DNA of 43,113 nt from Nodosilinea sp. LEGE 07298 (GCF_015207265.1 NZ_JADEXE010000019.1:1-43113); one strand, 5' to 3'; shown: positions 16,488-25,323, numbered from the stretch's first letter. Notes: generated by a model not told the origin, from the sequence alone. Made by a program: numbers and translations.

Positions 16488-16882
16488 TGAGTTCTATTCT
16501 CCTAGACACTCATGCATTTATCTGGATGGCTGAAGATGATTCAAAATTGCCACTATCTGTGAAAAGTCAGATTGAATCAACAGAAAATGTTTTTGTGAGC
16601 ATTGTTAGCTTTTGGGAGATCGCCCTCAAGTCACAAAAAGAGCGGGTTTTCCTAGAAATTGATTTTAATGAAATTGAAGCCAGATTTGCATTGACACGAT
16701 TTAAACTATTAGATATATCGATTCAAGATACGATCCGAGTTTACAACTTGCCCTTTTATCTCAAAGAGCATAGAGACCCGTTCGATCGCCTTCTGATTTC
16801 GCAAGCGATCAATAGATCGCTGCCCTTGGCTAGCTGCGACAAAGCCTTTGATGCCTACCCAATTGAAAAAGTATGGGCGTAG
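16487..16882 (+). CDS. vapC: VapC-like PIN-domain toxin ribonuclease
   Basis: 131 residues, a full-length PIN domain. Acidic metal-site residues are in LLDTHAFIW (Asp7), SFWEIALK (Glu near 41), EHRDPFDRLLISQA (Asp near 96 and 99) and SCDKAF (near 118). This matches the Sll0205-like subgroup of PIN toxins frequent in cyanobacteria. It would cleave RNA, commonly tRNA, when the antitoxin is degraded. Translation is coupled to the antitoxin by a one-base overlap. All active-site positions appear intact, so the toxin is probably functional. Confidence 0.9.
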   Translation: MSSILLDTHAFIWMAEDDSKLPLSVKSQIESTENVFVSIVSFWEIALKSQKERVFLEIDFNEIEARFALTRFKLLDISIQDTIRVYNLPFYLKEHRDPFDRLLISQAINRSLPLASCDKAFDAYPIEKVWA

Positions 16883-17012
16883 CCAGTTTTGCCCAGCGCG
16901 GCGGACATTCTCATCTTTACCTTCGGCTACATTACAGAAACACCGCGATACCTTTAAGCGGCTAGAACCCGTTATCCTAAAAAAGCTAAGTTTTGAGAGC
17001 TATGCAGTGCAA

Positions 17013-17115
17013 ACCCCAGCCCCTATTCATGTGACTGGCAGCGAGCAGGCCGGTACCGAGGCCACCTGGCAAATTGCCCAGGCCGGGGTGCCCGTGGTGC
17101 TGCTCCACGAAGAGA
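17013..17115 (+). pseudogene. trmFO: N-terminal remnant of trmFO
   Basis: A frame reading PIHVTGSEQAGTEATWQIAQ then AGVPVVLLHEE matches the FAD-binding N-terminus of TrmFO, the folate/FAD-dependent tRNA U54 methyltransferase. The family sequence reads roughly PIxVIGGGLAGTEAAWQIAxAGVPV(V)LHEMRP. The dinucleotide motif is damaged (GSEQAG for GGGLAG), one residue is inserted, and homology stops where the terminator at 17118 begins. The rest of the gene is absent. This is debris, not a gene; a complete trmFO is expected elsewhere. Confidence 0.65.
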
Positions 17116-17117
17116 CG

Positions 17118-17156
17118 AAAAAAGGTGCGCCATCGTTAAGGTGGCGCACCTTTTTT
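17118..17156. terminator. perfect bidirectional rho-independent terminator
   Basis: AAAAAAGGTGCGCCA and TGGCGCACCTTTTTT form a perfect 15-base inverted repeat around a 9-base loop. A run of six T follows on either strand. It lies 31 bases past the end of the minus-strand alcohol dehydrogenase and closes the toxin-antitoxin side as well. Confidence 0.92.
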
Positions 17157-17187
17157 CAAGTGACAATCAGAGGGCTATTTATTCTTT

Positions 17188-18390
17188 CTAAGTCGCTGCA
17201 CCAGCCAGCTCTGGAGTGGTAGCAAACGGCTTTAGCACCACCTTAATGCAGTTTTCTTCTTTGTCGCGGAAGATCTTGTAGGCGTGGGGAGCCTCTTCCA
17301 GCGGTAGCCGGTGGGTGATTAAAAACGTGGGATCAATATCGCCGTTGCGGATGCGCTCTAGCAAGGGCCGCAGGTACTTATGCACATGGGTTTGGCCCGA
17401 TCGCATCGTTAGCCCCTTATTCACAAACGCCCCCATCGGCATTTTGTCGATAAAGCCGCCATAAACGCCGGGCACCGAGACCTTGCCCCCCTTGCGACAG
17501 GCCACGATCGCCTGTCGCAGCACCATAGCGCGCCCCGTTTCCATACGAACGGCCTGCTTGACCGTGTCGTATAGCGCCATTGCGCCCGTACCGTGGGCCT
17601 CCATACCGACCGCATCGATGCAGCAGTCGGGGCCAATGCCGCCGGTCATTTCCTTGAGGGCAACACCAGCATCCATCTCTTCGTAGTTGATGATCTCTGC
17701 CCCTGCCGCTTCAGCGAGGGCCAGCCGCTCAGGAATGCGATCGATCGCAATCACCCGCTCGGCCCCCAGCATCATGGCGCTGCGAATGGCAAACTGACCG
17801 ACCGGGCCACAGCCCCACACCGCTACCACCTCACCGGGCTGAATATCGCAGTTTTCGGCGGCCATATAGCCGGTGGGAAAAATATCGGTCAGAAACAGCA
17901 CCTGCTCGTCGCTGAGGCCGTCGGGCACCTTGAGCGGACCCACGTTGGCAAAGGGCACCCGCACATACTCGGCCTGGCCACCCGCGTAGCCGCCCAGCAA
18001 GTGGGAATAGCCAAACAGCCCCGCAGGCGAGTGGCCGTAGAATTTCTCGGCCATCCAGGCGTTGGTGTTGGTGTTGTCGCACAGCGACCACAGATCACGA
18101 TTGCAGAAAAAACAGTTGCCGCAGGAGATCGTAAAGGGCACTACGACGCGATCGCCCTGTTTCAGGTTGGTCACCTCGGGGCCAGTTTCGACCACTTCTC
18201 CCATAAACTCGTGCCCCAAAATATCCCCCGACTGCATGGTGGGAATATAGCCATCGTAAAGGTGAAGGTCAGAGCCGCAAATGGCGGTCGAGGTCACCTT
18301 GATAATGGCGTCATGGGGATTGAGAATCTTGGGGTCGGGTACGGTGTCAACCCGCACATCTTGGGAACCGTGCCAGCAGACTGCTTTCAT
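17188..18390 (-). CDS. zinc-dependent alcohol dehydrogenase (formaldehyde-dehydrogenase-like MDR)
   Basis: 400 residues from ATG 18390, chosen over the TTG three bases upstream because AGGAGAAATTG precedes it. A medium-chain dehydrogenase/reductase with catalytic zinc ligands Cys38 and His60-Glu61 (GHEFMGEV), structural zinc cysteines 90, 93, 96 and 104 ([15 protein letters not shown]) and NAD motif GCGPVG at 193-198. The insert with FGYSH and [10 protein letters not shown] is typical of the glutathione-independent formaldehyde dehydrogenase-like branch. It oxidises alcohols or aldehydes in the cytoplasm; the natural substrate is unknown. Probably the last gene of a unit with the two upstream minus-strand genes, ending at the perfect terminator 17118-17156. 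Confidence 0.93.
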   Translation of the reverse strand: MKAVCWHGSQDVRVDTVPDPKILNPHDAIIKVTSTAICGSDLHLYDGYIPTMQSGDILGHEFMGEVVETGPEVTNLKQGDRVVVPFTISCGNCFFCNRDLWSLCDNTNTNAWMAEKFYGHSPAGLFGYSHLLGGYAGGQAEYVRVPFANVGPLKVPDGLSDEQVLFLTDIFPTGYMAAENCDIQPGEVVAVWGCGPVGQFAIRSAMMLGAERVIAIDRIPERLALAEAAGAEIINYEEMDAGVALKEMTGGIGPDCCIDAVGMEAHGTGAMALYDTVKQAVRMETGRAMVLRQAIVACRKGGKVSVPGVYGGFIDKMPMGAFVNKGLTMRSGQTHVHKYLRPLLERIRNGDIDPTFLITHRLPLEEAPHAYKIFRDKEENCIKVVLKPFATTPELAGAAT

Positions 18391-18469
18391 CAATTTCTCC
18401 TGAGTGAATGGCCGAGGTGAATGGCCGGGACAAGGTGCTAGAGGCGTGATGGTAGGGAGGCGAGCGGAC

Positions 18470-18966
18470 TTACTGCTCAGCTGCTCCGTAGCGCTTCAGC
18501 GTCGGGTTGCGGGTTGGGTTGGGCTGGGCGTTGGGGTTAGCGGCATTTTGGCCCAGGCTCTCATCGCCATTGCCGGGTAGAACGTCTTGCACTGCATCCT
18601 TGACGGTGCCCAGAATTCCTCTGGCCTGATCTTCGGGGGCCTGGCTACGTTCTGCAGCGACTGTAGGGTCAACACCACCGTTGAAGTTTTCATTGCTCAG
18701 CGGGTTGCGCGACTGCCGCACGGCTTCAGCTTCGTAGCGTCTCGCGTCGAGGTTGTCGTCGGCCTGGGCGGGCTGGGTGTAGGTACTCGCAGCCCCTAGC
18801 CAGAGCACCATCGCCAGCATGGCTACCGTTACGATTTGGCTGGCTCGGCGAGCCAGTCCGCGCAGGCTGTGAGCTACCCCAAAGCCGAAGCTCAGCCGCT
18901 GGCCAAGACTAGAGACCTGGCGGCGGCACGACACAGAAATAAAGTGAAAACGAGAAATTGTCAGCA
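18470..18966 (-). CDS. exported hypothetical protein
   Basis: 165 residues from ATG 18966; a GTG at 19021 would overlap the previous gene and is less likely. A charged N-terminus and one hydrophobic segment ([17 protein letters not shown]) end near QPAQADD, giving a signal peptide or anchor. The mature part is polar and low-complexity ([15 protein letters not shown] type), with one short amphipathic stretch ([18 protein letters not shown]). I do not recognise a domain. It sits 47 bases after the SRPBCC gene and 79 before the alcohol dehydrogenase, so it is probably co-transcribed. Confidence 0.7.
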
Positions 18967-19013
18967 TGGTTCTACTCAAAAACGTTAAAGAAAGAATGAA
19001 TTGGTCGGTGGCC

Positions 19014-19706
19014 CTAGCCACCTTTGGGTTGTCCTTCGATGGTGGCGATTTCGCCAGCTTCCATCAGCTGCTTAAACCGGTGGAGTTCGTCGCCGATCTG
19101 CTGCTCAGGTTCTTCACCGAAGAGTTTGGCGATCGCGGTGCCCAACATGCCGCCCGGTGGCTGGTACTCCATCACCACCTTGACCTCAGTCCCGCGATCG
19201 CCAGCCGAAGGCCGAAACCGCACAAACCCAGAGTTTTCAATTGGGGCATCGTCGGTCGATGTCCAGGCAATTAGGTGGTTGGGCTCGTCGTTGACAATTA
19301 CCGCATCCCACTCAATGGCCTGGCCCAGCGGCGCATTGGCCACCCAGTGAGAGGTGCGATCGTCGATCACCTGCACCGACTGCAGGTGACGCATAAACGT
19401 AGGCAAGTTGGTGAGGTCACGCCAAAAAGCGTACAGATCCGCAGCCGGACGGTTGATGGTCACGGTCTTCTCAACTCGAATGGCGTGGTCCAGACCAGCG
19501 GCGTCTTCCACCTGTTTGAGGGTGCTTTTACCCTGAGTGCCCTGATACACCAGGCCCCCACCGGCAATAGCGGTGAGAATGCCCTTCAGCGATCGCCGCT
19601 GTAGACCCGTCAGCACCATCGCCCCGCCGCCGATAATCGAAGCCCAGCGTTCCAGGTCACCCGCCTGTTTACTGGCTGGCGTCTGGGTGCTCATAGCGTT
19701 TTCCAT
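19014..19706 (-). CDS. SRPBCC-family (polyketide cyclase/dehydrase-like) membrane-linked protein
   Basis: 230 residues from ATG 19706, with AGGAGG seven bases upstream; the longer frame to 19823 lacks a site. Residues 15-60 form a DUF2892-like segment with glycine-rich hydrophobic stretches (ASIIGGGAMVLTGL, GILTAIAGGGLVY). Residues about 78-215 form a START-like SRPBCC domain (VEKTVTINRPAADLYAFWRD), a ligand-binding helix-grip fold. Such fusions are common in bacteria; the ligand is unknown. First gene of the SRPBCC-exported protein-alcohol dehydrogenase unit. Confidence 0.85.
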   Translation of the reverse strand: MENAMSTQTPASKQAGDLERWASIIGGGAMVLTGLQRRSLKGILTAIAGGGLVYQGTQGKSTLKQVEDAAGLDHAIRVEKTVTINRPAADLYAFWRDLTNLPTFMRHLQSVQVIDDRTSHWVANAPLGQAIEWDAVIVNDEPNHLIAWTSTDDAPIENSGFVRFRPSAGDRGTEVKVVMEYQPPGGMLGTAIAKLFGEEPEQQIGDELHRFKQLMEAGEIATIEGQPKGG

Positions 19707-19838
19707 ATCCGTACCTCCTGACAGCAGGGCTGCGATAAATAAGTCAGCAAATGACAGCCTAGGGTAAGTTTTTTGCCGCTCGATTAAAGGCCCGGCCAGC
19801 GGCCCGCAGCAATCAAAACTCACCGTTAAATCATGGTT

Positions 19839-20075
19839 TCAGCGTAGGAGGCTAAATCGCAATCTCCGTCGACCGTAAGGCAGAAACGAGCCGTAAACTA
19901 GCCCTCCATCAGGAGTAGATAAACCCGTCGGGGCGATCGCCAAGCAACTGATCAGCAGGCAATATACCTGCTGCTCGGCGTTTGAATACACCATCGATGG
20001 CCAATCAAGGCTTTTGGCCAGCCCCAAAGTATCTACCGATGTAGCCGATGAGAAAGTCAGGCCGTTTTGGGGCAT
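19839..20075 (-). CDS. possible small hypothetical protein
   Basis: A 78-codon frame with an ATG but no visible ribosome site. Codon use is compatible with the genome and one moderately hydrophobic stretch (QVYCLLISCLAIAPTGL) is present. It lies in the spacer upstream of the SRPBCC gene on the same strand. Not recognised; it may be spurious. Confidence 0.3.
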   Translation of the reverse strand: MPQNGLTFSSATSVDTLGLAKSLDWPSMVYSNAEQQVYCLLISCLAIAPTGLSTPDGGLVYGSFLPYGRRRLRFSLLR

Positions 20076-20165
20076 GATAAAGTGGAATCTATCGCTGGGA
20101 ATAGGTTGATCTACGTCTCACGATAGATGTGAAGTTACCTAGTGTTGACTCGTAAAGTTGCCGCC

Positions 20166-20426
20166 ATGAATGACAGCTGGCTTTCGGATTACATCATTTA
20201 CTCTGAGCGCAAAGGCCAGGGCTATGCACGGCGGGCCTGCCGCCCCTTAGAGTCTCACATTAAAAAAATGTTGGGCCTGCCCATCAGCGAATCCTCCGTG
20301 CAGGCAGAAATCAAATATCTCACCTTGGTATCGGGTGGCGCGACCTGCGAATGCCCGGCCTGTAAGTTAAGGGCTCCCGGCAGCGCCGGTATTTTTTGGG
20401 CTGTAACCCGAAAAAGCGCCGCCTAA
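20166..20426 (+). CDS. small hypothetical protein with CxCxxC motif
   Basis: 86 residues from ATG 20166; a TTG at 20142 is in frame. It is basic at the N-terminus (SERKGQGYARRACRP) and carries CECPAC near residue 65-70, which could be half of a zinc site. No family recognised, and no strong ribosome site (GCCGCC precedes). It could be real but is weakly supported. Confidence 0.35.
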   Translation: MNDSWLSDYIIYSERKGQGYARRACRPLESHIKKMLGLPISESSVQAEIKYLTLVSGGATCECPACKLRAPGSAGIFWAVTRKSAA

Positions 20427-20965
20427 CCAGAACCGCCTGGGCTATAGTCTTATCGCCCCAGTGCTAGCGGGTCAAGGTTCTCCCTGATCCCCTCTCGTAA
20501 GGGGGTTAGGGACCCAAAAACGAATAAAGTCTCAGCGTCATTCCCGCGCAGGCGGGAATCCACTTATGGAGTAGCTACTCTAGCTAATACTTTATTTTGA
20601 GGCGCATCCCTTAGGGGAGATCACCTGTGATTTACGTTAGCCCAGTGCAGTCTGCTCGGTTGCCAACGGTCCTTCGGCTAGGGCAGGTGCGACGTTAGGG
20701 CATGGCAGCGTAATGCCCAGGCCAGAAAATTCTACTGGTCAATGTGTTTTAACTAAATCAACGGCTGCAATAGCTGGGTTTGCCTCTTGCGATAGAGACT
20801 TGAGCAGGGGAAAAATCGTATACTCGCCTCAATTCACTGATGCTTGTCTGAACCTTCGACGGTGGCAAAACGGTACCGTCGACAGAGTTAACTCGGCGCG
20901 AAAACACCGTAGCTACAGTACGGGTCGTGAATGGACTAGAGCAGCAGAATGGCAAGAGTTTTACA
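20427..20965. other. spacer of about 540 bases with a REP-like palindrome
   Basis: No convincing gene. Open frames at 20713-20997 lack ribosome sites and overlap the YihY start. The only structure I see is the palindrome at 20540-20559, listed separately. Confidence 0.5.
20540..20559. repeat. REP-like palindrome
   Basis: ATTCCCGC gcag GCGGGAAT, an 8-bp perfect stem with a 4-base loop. It is embedded in a CGTCATTCCCGCGCAGGCGG-type context that resembles repetitive extragenic palindromes found across many bacterial genomes. Copy number in this genome cannot be seen from one window. Confidence 0.45.
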
Positions 20966-21877
20966 ATGAGCCCAAAACAAGCTTGGCGAATGCTTAAGCA
21001 AGCGTTCCAAGAATGGAACCAGGATAAAGCATCGCAGTTAGCCGCAGCATTAGCCTACTACACCCTTTTTTCGCTTGCCCCCCTGCTGATTTTAGCGATC
21101 GCGATCGCAGGCCTGTTTTTTGACAGTGCCGCCGTACGCGATCAGCTCATGGGTCAGGTAGAGACCTTGATTGGCGGTACTGGTGCCGACTTTGTTCGCA
21201 CCGTGCTCGACAACGCTAATCGGCCTGGTCAGAGTTCTGGTTGGGTTGCTTCAGTCATCAGCATTGTGCTGCTGCTGGTAGGTGCCACCGGAGTGCTCAC
21301 CCAGCTACAGCTAGCACTCAACACCATTTGGAACCTCGAAGCCCGCTCCGACATTGGCGTAATGAACCTGGTGCGCAAGCGAGTATTATCGCTGGGGATG
21401 ATTATGGTAATCGGGTTTTTGCTGCTGGTGTCGCTGATCGTCAGCTCTGTTATCTCTGGATTTTCTGCCTATCTTCACACTCTGGCACCGGGACTAGATG
21501 CCCTGGTGCAGCTAATTAACTTTGTGGTGGCTTTTGGACTGACTACTTTACTGTTTGCCGCCCTGTTTAAGTATTTACCCGATGCGATTATCTCCTGGCG
21601 CGACGTATGGTTTGGAGCGATCGCTACTGCCATTTTGTTTTCTGTGGGCAAGTATTTAATCGGTCTTTATTTGGGTAATAGCGGGTTCAGTTCGTCCTAT
21701 GGAGCGGCGGGGTCAGTTATCATTTTGCTCATTTGGGTGTTTTATTCGGCTCAGATTATGTTTTACGGAGCCGAACTCACGCAAGTTTATAGCCGTCGGT
21801 TTGGCTCCCCCATTAAGCCCAATAAATATGCCGTTTTGAGTGAGCCCTCTCCCCAAGAACAATCTGACTCGGCCTAA
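20966..21877 (+). CDS. YihY/BrkB-family inner-membrane protein
   Basis: 303 residues from ATG 20966 (AAGAG upstream); a GTG at 20927 would add 13. The fold shows the family pattern: N-terminal helix (WRMLKQAFQEWNQDKAS), then AAALAYYTLFSLAPLL, then five further hydrophobic segments and the conserved SYGAAGSVIILLIWVFYSAQI near the C-terminus. YihY proteins are widespread membrane proteins, once misnamed RNase BN; their function is not settled. It converges on the fasciclin gene with a strong stem-loop between them. Confidence 0.92.
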   Translation: MSPKQAWRMLKQAFQEWNQDKASQLAAALAYYTLFSLAPLLILAIAIAGLFFDSAAVRDQLMGQVETLIGGTGADFVRTVLDNANRPGQSSGWVASVISIVLLLVGATGVLTQLQLALNTIWNLEARSDIGVMNLVRKRVLSLGMIMVIGFLLLVSLIVSSVISGFSAYLHTLAPGLDALVQLINFVVAFGLTTLLFAALFKYLPDAIISWRDVWFGAIATAILFSVGKYLIGLYLGNSGFSSSYGAAGSVIILLIWVFYSAQIMFYGAELTQVYSRRFGSPIKPNKYAVLSEPSPQEQSDSA

Positions 21878-21944
21878 ACCAAGCGCTTTTCCTTCAATCT
21901 CCATAACTTGCGTAAGCAAAAACTATTCAGCAATACCAACTTAA

Positions 21945-21989
21945 ACCCCGCCTGTCGAAAGAACGTTCATTCTTACCAACAGGCGGGGT
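21945..21989. terminator. stem-loop between convergent YihY and fasciclin genes
   Basis: Eleven-base perfect arms ACCCCGCCTGT and ACAGGCGGGGT enclose 23 bases that contain a smaller AAGAA/TTCTT stem. It is located 68 bases after YihY and 71 past the end of the minus-strand fasciclin gene. No T tract is present, so the assignment as terminator rests on position and stability. Confidence 0.55.
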
Positions 21990-22059
21990 GAGTTATTATC
22001 TATGAAAGCTGGGTTAACGGCACGTTATTCTGATTGTGCCCATCATCCAAACACTAGAT

Positions 22060-22680
22060 TTAGTAGATGCTGTCTACGCCTAGGCGGGATGCGAGCTGCT
22101 GTTGCAGAGTTTCAGGCAGCAGCACTCGGTTAACGGCATGAATAACACCGTTGCTGGCTTGAATATCGGCACTAACAACGCTGGCGTTGTTGACTACGAT
22201 GCCAGAATCTCGAACGGCAACCGCAACCCCGCCGCCAATGGTTTCGACGCCACCTGTGCTGAGTTGGCTAGAGGTTACAGAGCCTTCTACCACGTGATAA
22301 GTCAGCACCTGAGCCAGTAGATCTCGGTTTTCAGGCTGAAGCAGGTACTCTAGGGCACCGTCAGGTAGTTGAGCAAAGGCTTCATCCGTGGGAGCAAATA
22401 CTGTGTAGGGGCCTTCGCCAGACAGGGTATCGCCCAACCCTGCGGCCTGTACCGCCTGTACTAGGGTGCTAAAAGAGTCGCTACCGCTGGCCACATCCAC
22501 AATCGTCATGCTCGATGTGGTGCCCATGGTGTCCGTGGGCTCAACCTGCTGCTGAGTCGTAGGCTCCATCATGCCGCCATCGGTGTGGTTATCGGCCTGG
22601 GCCGTACCACCTAGCAGCAGGCCAAAGCTGGCTGCCGCAGCGGCGATCGCTGTGTTACTACAAAGGGTTGAAAAACGCAT
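22060..22680 (-). CDS. secreted fasciclin (FAS1) domain protein
   Basis: 206 residues. A signal peptide ends at GGTAQADN and is followed by a Thr/Gln/Met-rich linker. One FAS1 domain spans about residues 58-200, with the two family motifs: H1-like YTVFAPTDEAFAQLP and H2-like VIHAVNRVLLP, plus YHVVEG. FAS1 domains mediate cell-surface or matrix adhesion. The product is probably periplasmic or extracellular. Transcribed toward YihY. Confidence 0.93.
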   Translation of the reverse strand: MRFSTLCSNTAIAAAAASFGLLLGGTAQADNHTDGGMMEPTTQQQVEPTDTMGTTSSMTIVDVASGSDSFSTLVQAVQAAGLGDTLSGEGPYTVFAPTDEAFAQLPDGALEYLLQPENRDLLAQVLTYHVVEGSVTSSQLSTGGVETIGGGVAVAVRDSGIVVNNASVVSADIQASNGVIHAVNRVLLPETLQQQLASRLGVDSIY

Positions 22681-22798
22681 AGATTATTTCCTTGTTTGGT
22701 TTTGCTCGGTCAATATATGTAAAGTTTAGTAAAGATATCTGACTCCCTCATCTGTCAATGGTCGTGAATGAGTTGTGAATGACCAAGATGCTTCGGGT

Positions 22799-24592
22799 TT
22801 AAACGTCTTGTGCTGTCGCCGGTTCACCGTCGTCATCGCCGGGCTCGTTGGGGGGTTGAGCATCGGTTTTGGCTTGGGGGTGCTGCCCGTTGCCGTTTTG
22901 GCCGGGCTGATAGGAGGGGTGCCCATCGTTGAGAGCCCCCTGCAGCGTAAGCCGAAACTCATCGGAAGGATGCAGCCAAACATCGCGCTGGGGGAAGGGT
23001 ATGTCTGTACCTGCCTCCTGAACAGCTAGCTTAAAGCGACGGCGGTATTCCCTTGAAATATCCCACTGCTTCATCGGCTGGGTCTTAATCCATACCCGAA
23101 TGATCAGCGAGCTATCGCCAAAATCATCGACGCCCAAAATTTGCGGATCGTCCAGAATGAGAGAACTCCAGTCGGGGTCGTGCTGTAGCTCGTCACCCAC
23201 CTGTCGGGTGACCTCTAGCATGTGGTTAATATCGGCATTGTAGTGAACCGGAATTTTGAGGTCGGCCTGCGACCAGTGCAGCGAATAGTTGGCAACGCGG
23301 TTGATGTCGCTGGTGGGGATGGTAATTAAACGACCGGCGGTATCGCGCAGCTGGGTAATGCGCAGATTGAGCTTCTCGACGACGCCTGCATCATCGCCTA
23401 TTTTGACCACATCACCGATCGCAAACTGGTCTTCTAGCACGATGAAAAAGCCCTGAATTGCGCCTTTGACCAGGTTTTGAGCCGCGAGCGACAGCGCCAA
23501 ACCAATAATGCCAACGCTGGCCAGCAGCAGCCCAATATCGATTCCCGTAATTGAAAGCGCTACCAAAAAACCAATTGCAATCCAGACAAAGTTGGTGATG
23601 TTTTTAATCACGCTTGAGAGGGTCGAAATGCGCAGCCGGGCGCGGCGAGAGTAGTGGCTGCTAAACCCAGCTTCATCGGTGAGGCCCAGGGCGAGGCGAT
23701 CGACCACGGTGTAGGTGAGGCGAATACCGACATAGGCCACAATCACGACAATGCCGATAATGATCGGCACTTTGAGCGTCGAGAGCAGTTCTTGCTGAAC
23801 CATCCGCAGTTCGGGAAACTGCCCCATGGCCCACAGCAGGGTGCTGGCCAGCACCAGACCCTGCACCAGCGGCAGCAGGCGATCGCGCAAATCGTGCACC
23901 TGGTGACGCTGGTTTTCAGTCGTCTCAGCCTGGTTTAGAGATGTGCCTAACCCTCGGATGGCTGAGCGCACCAGCTTTTTGGAGGTGTACTGAAGCACAA
24001 TCATCAGGCCGATGGCCAGCGCCACCACCACGCCAATGTGAATAAACTGCTGCCGTCGGTACTCGGGCTGCCGCTGTCGGTAGGCTCGTTCTAGGGTTTC
24101 TGGAATGACGTCCTTTAAATGTTCAACCAGCCCCTCGGTCGTCATGCCCTGTAGGTTCGTATCCTCCGAGGTGATCGTCATTAAATACTGATTGTTGACG
24201 TAGACCTTAGACTGCCCGCTCTCGGTTTGGAGGGTCGTGATGTTGGCAACGGGGTTGTCGAGCGCTAAATAGTCGTCGCGGATCTGCTCCAGATTTTGAT
24301 GAATTTGCTGGCGACGCTGCCCCAGGGCGGCACCGGGGGCCGTGATCTGAAAGGTGTCATAGCCATCTAGTTCAACCCAGCCCAGCGAGTAGGGATTGCT
24401 GTTGCCGCCACCCACCGCCGAAAATTGCCCCAGTACCGGAGAAGCGCTGCTCGGCAGAGCGTGGCTGAGAATTAAACAGCAGGTGCCCACTAGCAGCAGC
24501 GATCGCATCCCCTGAGACAACATCCACCGCCACATTCGGCGCAGTCGGAGGGGTAGGCGAGATGTTATATGGGGAAGAAAAAATCTTCGCAT
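22799..24592 (-). CDS. MscS-family mechanosensitive channel with periplasmic N-terminal domain
   Basis: 597 residues. A signal-like N-terminus (LLLVGTCCLILSHALPSSAS) is followed by a soluble domain of about 140 residues, then TM helices from about 190. The MscS core has a pore-helix region (LGLALSLAAQNLVKGAIQG), the beta domain (DQFAIGDVVKIGDDAGVVE) and the cytoplasmic vestibule. The C-terminus is an acidic, Pro/Gly-rich tail (about 560-597). It would release solutes on membrane tension. Longer than E. coli MscS (286 residues), as is usual for cyanobacterial paralogues. Confidence 0.93.
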   Translation of the reverse strand: MRRFFLPHITSRLPLRLRRMWRWMLSQGMRSLLLVGTCCLILSHALPSSASPVLGQFSAVGGGNSNPYSLGWVELDGYDTFQITAPGAALGQRRQQIHQNLEQIRDDYLALDNPVANITTLQTESGQSKVYVNNQYLMTITSEDTNLQGMTTEGLVEHLKDVIPETLERAYRQRQPEYRRQQFIHIGVVVALAIGLMIVLQYTSKKLVRSAIRGLGTSLNQAETTENQRHQVHDLRDRLLPLVQGLVLASTLLWAMGQFPELRMVQQELLSTLKVPIIIGIVVIVAYVGIRLTYTVVDRLALGLTDEAGFSSHYSRRARLRISTLSSVIKNITNFVWIAIGFLVALSITGIDIGLLLASVGIIGLALSLAAQNLVKGAIQGFFIVLEDQFAIGDVVKIGDDAGVVEKLNLRITQLRDTAGRLITIPTSDINRVANYSLHWSQADLKIPVHYNADINHMLEVTRQVGDELQHDPDWSSLILDDPQILGVDDFGDSSLIIRVWIKTQPMKQWDISREYRRRFKLAVQEAGTDIPFPQRDVWLHPSDEFRLTLQGALNDGHPSYQPGQNGNGQHPQAKTDAQPPNEPGDDDGEPATAQDV

Positions 24593-24879
24593 AGGGCCAA
24601 TGGATACTCTGTGGGTGTCTGTAAATAGCGGCCAGTAACGGGCGGTAAACCCTTGAAAACTTGAAGCAGTAGAAGCTTTAGAGAGTAGGAATACTCACCC
24701 CGCAGAGTGTCGCATTCCGGCGGCATTAACCTCTCTCGAAAGAAAGAAACCCGTTGCAAAACAGGCATTGGCAGGATTTAACTAGGCTAAATCGGCAGCA
24801 AAATCTGCCTATGGCTAGAAGACAGCACCCCGTCGGCAGCAGACAATAGCGGTTCGCGCTTTGTAGGTATGCTCAGCTG
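24593..24879. other. divergent promoter region between MscS and DoxX genes
   Basis: About 290 bases between divergent genes. Nothing gene-like is supported; a minus-strand frame at 24565-24768 overlaps the MscS start and lacks a ribosome site. Promoters for both genes must lie here but no clear boxes stand out. Confidence 0.4.
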
Positions 24880-25317
24880 GTGCTTGAGGATGCGATCGCA
24901 GTTTTACTCCAACCTCTGATGACTTTTCTTAAAGACAACAAAGCTACGCTGCGAATTATTTTGGCCGTTTGCATGGTAGTGGCAGGTATTCTTCATTTCG
25001 TGGTGCCACAGCCCTTTATTCGCATTGTGCCTGGGTTTTTACCCGCCCCAGCGGCCCTGGTTTATATCAGCGGTGCGATCGAGATCGCGCTAGGTCTGGG
25101 CCTGCTCATGCCGTCGGTGCGTCAGTTCTCAGCCTGGGGCCTGGTCGCTCTATTTATTGCGGTTTATCCAGCCAATCTCAATATGGCATTTAACCACATT
25201 CAAATTTCTGGCATTCCAGATACTTGGTGGTTCCACGCCATTCGCCTGCCCTTTCAGTTTGTGCTGATTGCCTGGGCCTACTGGTATACCCGTTCTGAAA
25301 CCCCTCAGCTCTCGTAA
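24880..25317 (+). CDS. DoxX-like small membrane protein
   Basis: 145 residues from GTG 24880; ATG 24919 would give 132. There are four hydrophobic helices in the DoxX arrangement (TLRIILAVCMVVAGILHFVV; ALVYISGAIEIALGLGLLMP; WGLVALFIAVYPANLNMAF; PFQFVLIAWAYWY). The GxxEI in helix two and the PANLNMA segment are family-like. Function in this family is mostly unknown; some members take part in thiosulfate oxidation or redox homeostasis. The MgtC gene begins 7 bases after the stop, so the two form an operon. Confidence 0.82.
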   Translation: MLEDAIAVLLQPLMTFLKDNKATLRIILAVCMVVAGILHFVVPQPFIRIVPGFLPAPAALVYISGAIEIALGLGLLMPSVRQFSAWGLVALFIAVYPANLNMAFNHIQISGIPDTWWFHAIRLPFQFVLIAWAYWYTRSETPQLS

Positions 25318-25323
25318 AAGCCT

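Noticed and set aside
16848-17222. 124-codon plus-strand frame treated as a gene
   Set aside because: It overlaps the VapC end, includes the terminator, and only its middle (17013-17115) has meaning as a trmFO remnant.
17593-18420. 275-codon plus-strand frame
   Set aside because: Antisense shadow of the alcohol dehydrogenase, whose zinc and NAD motifs are complete on the other strand.
20713-20997. 94-codon frame upstream of YihY
   Set aside because: Overlaps the well-supported YihY start, with no ribosome site and unlikely composition.
24565-24768. 67-codon minus-strand frame upstream of MscS
   Set aside because: Overlaps the MscS N-terminus in another phase; no family resemblance.
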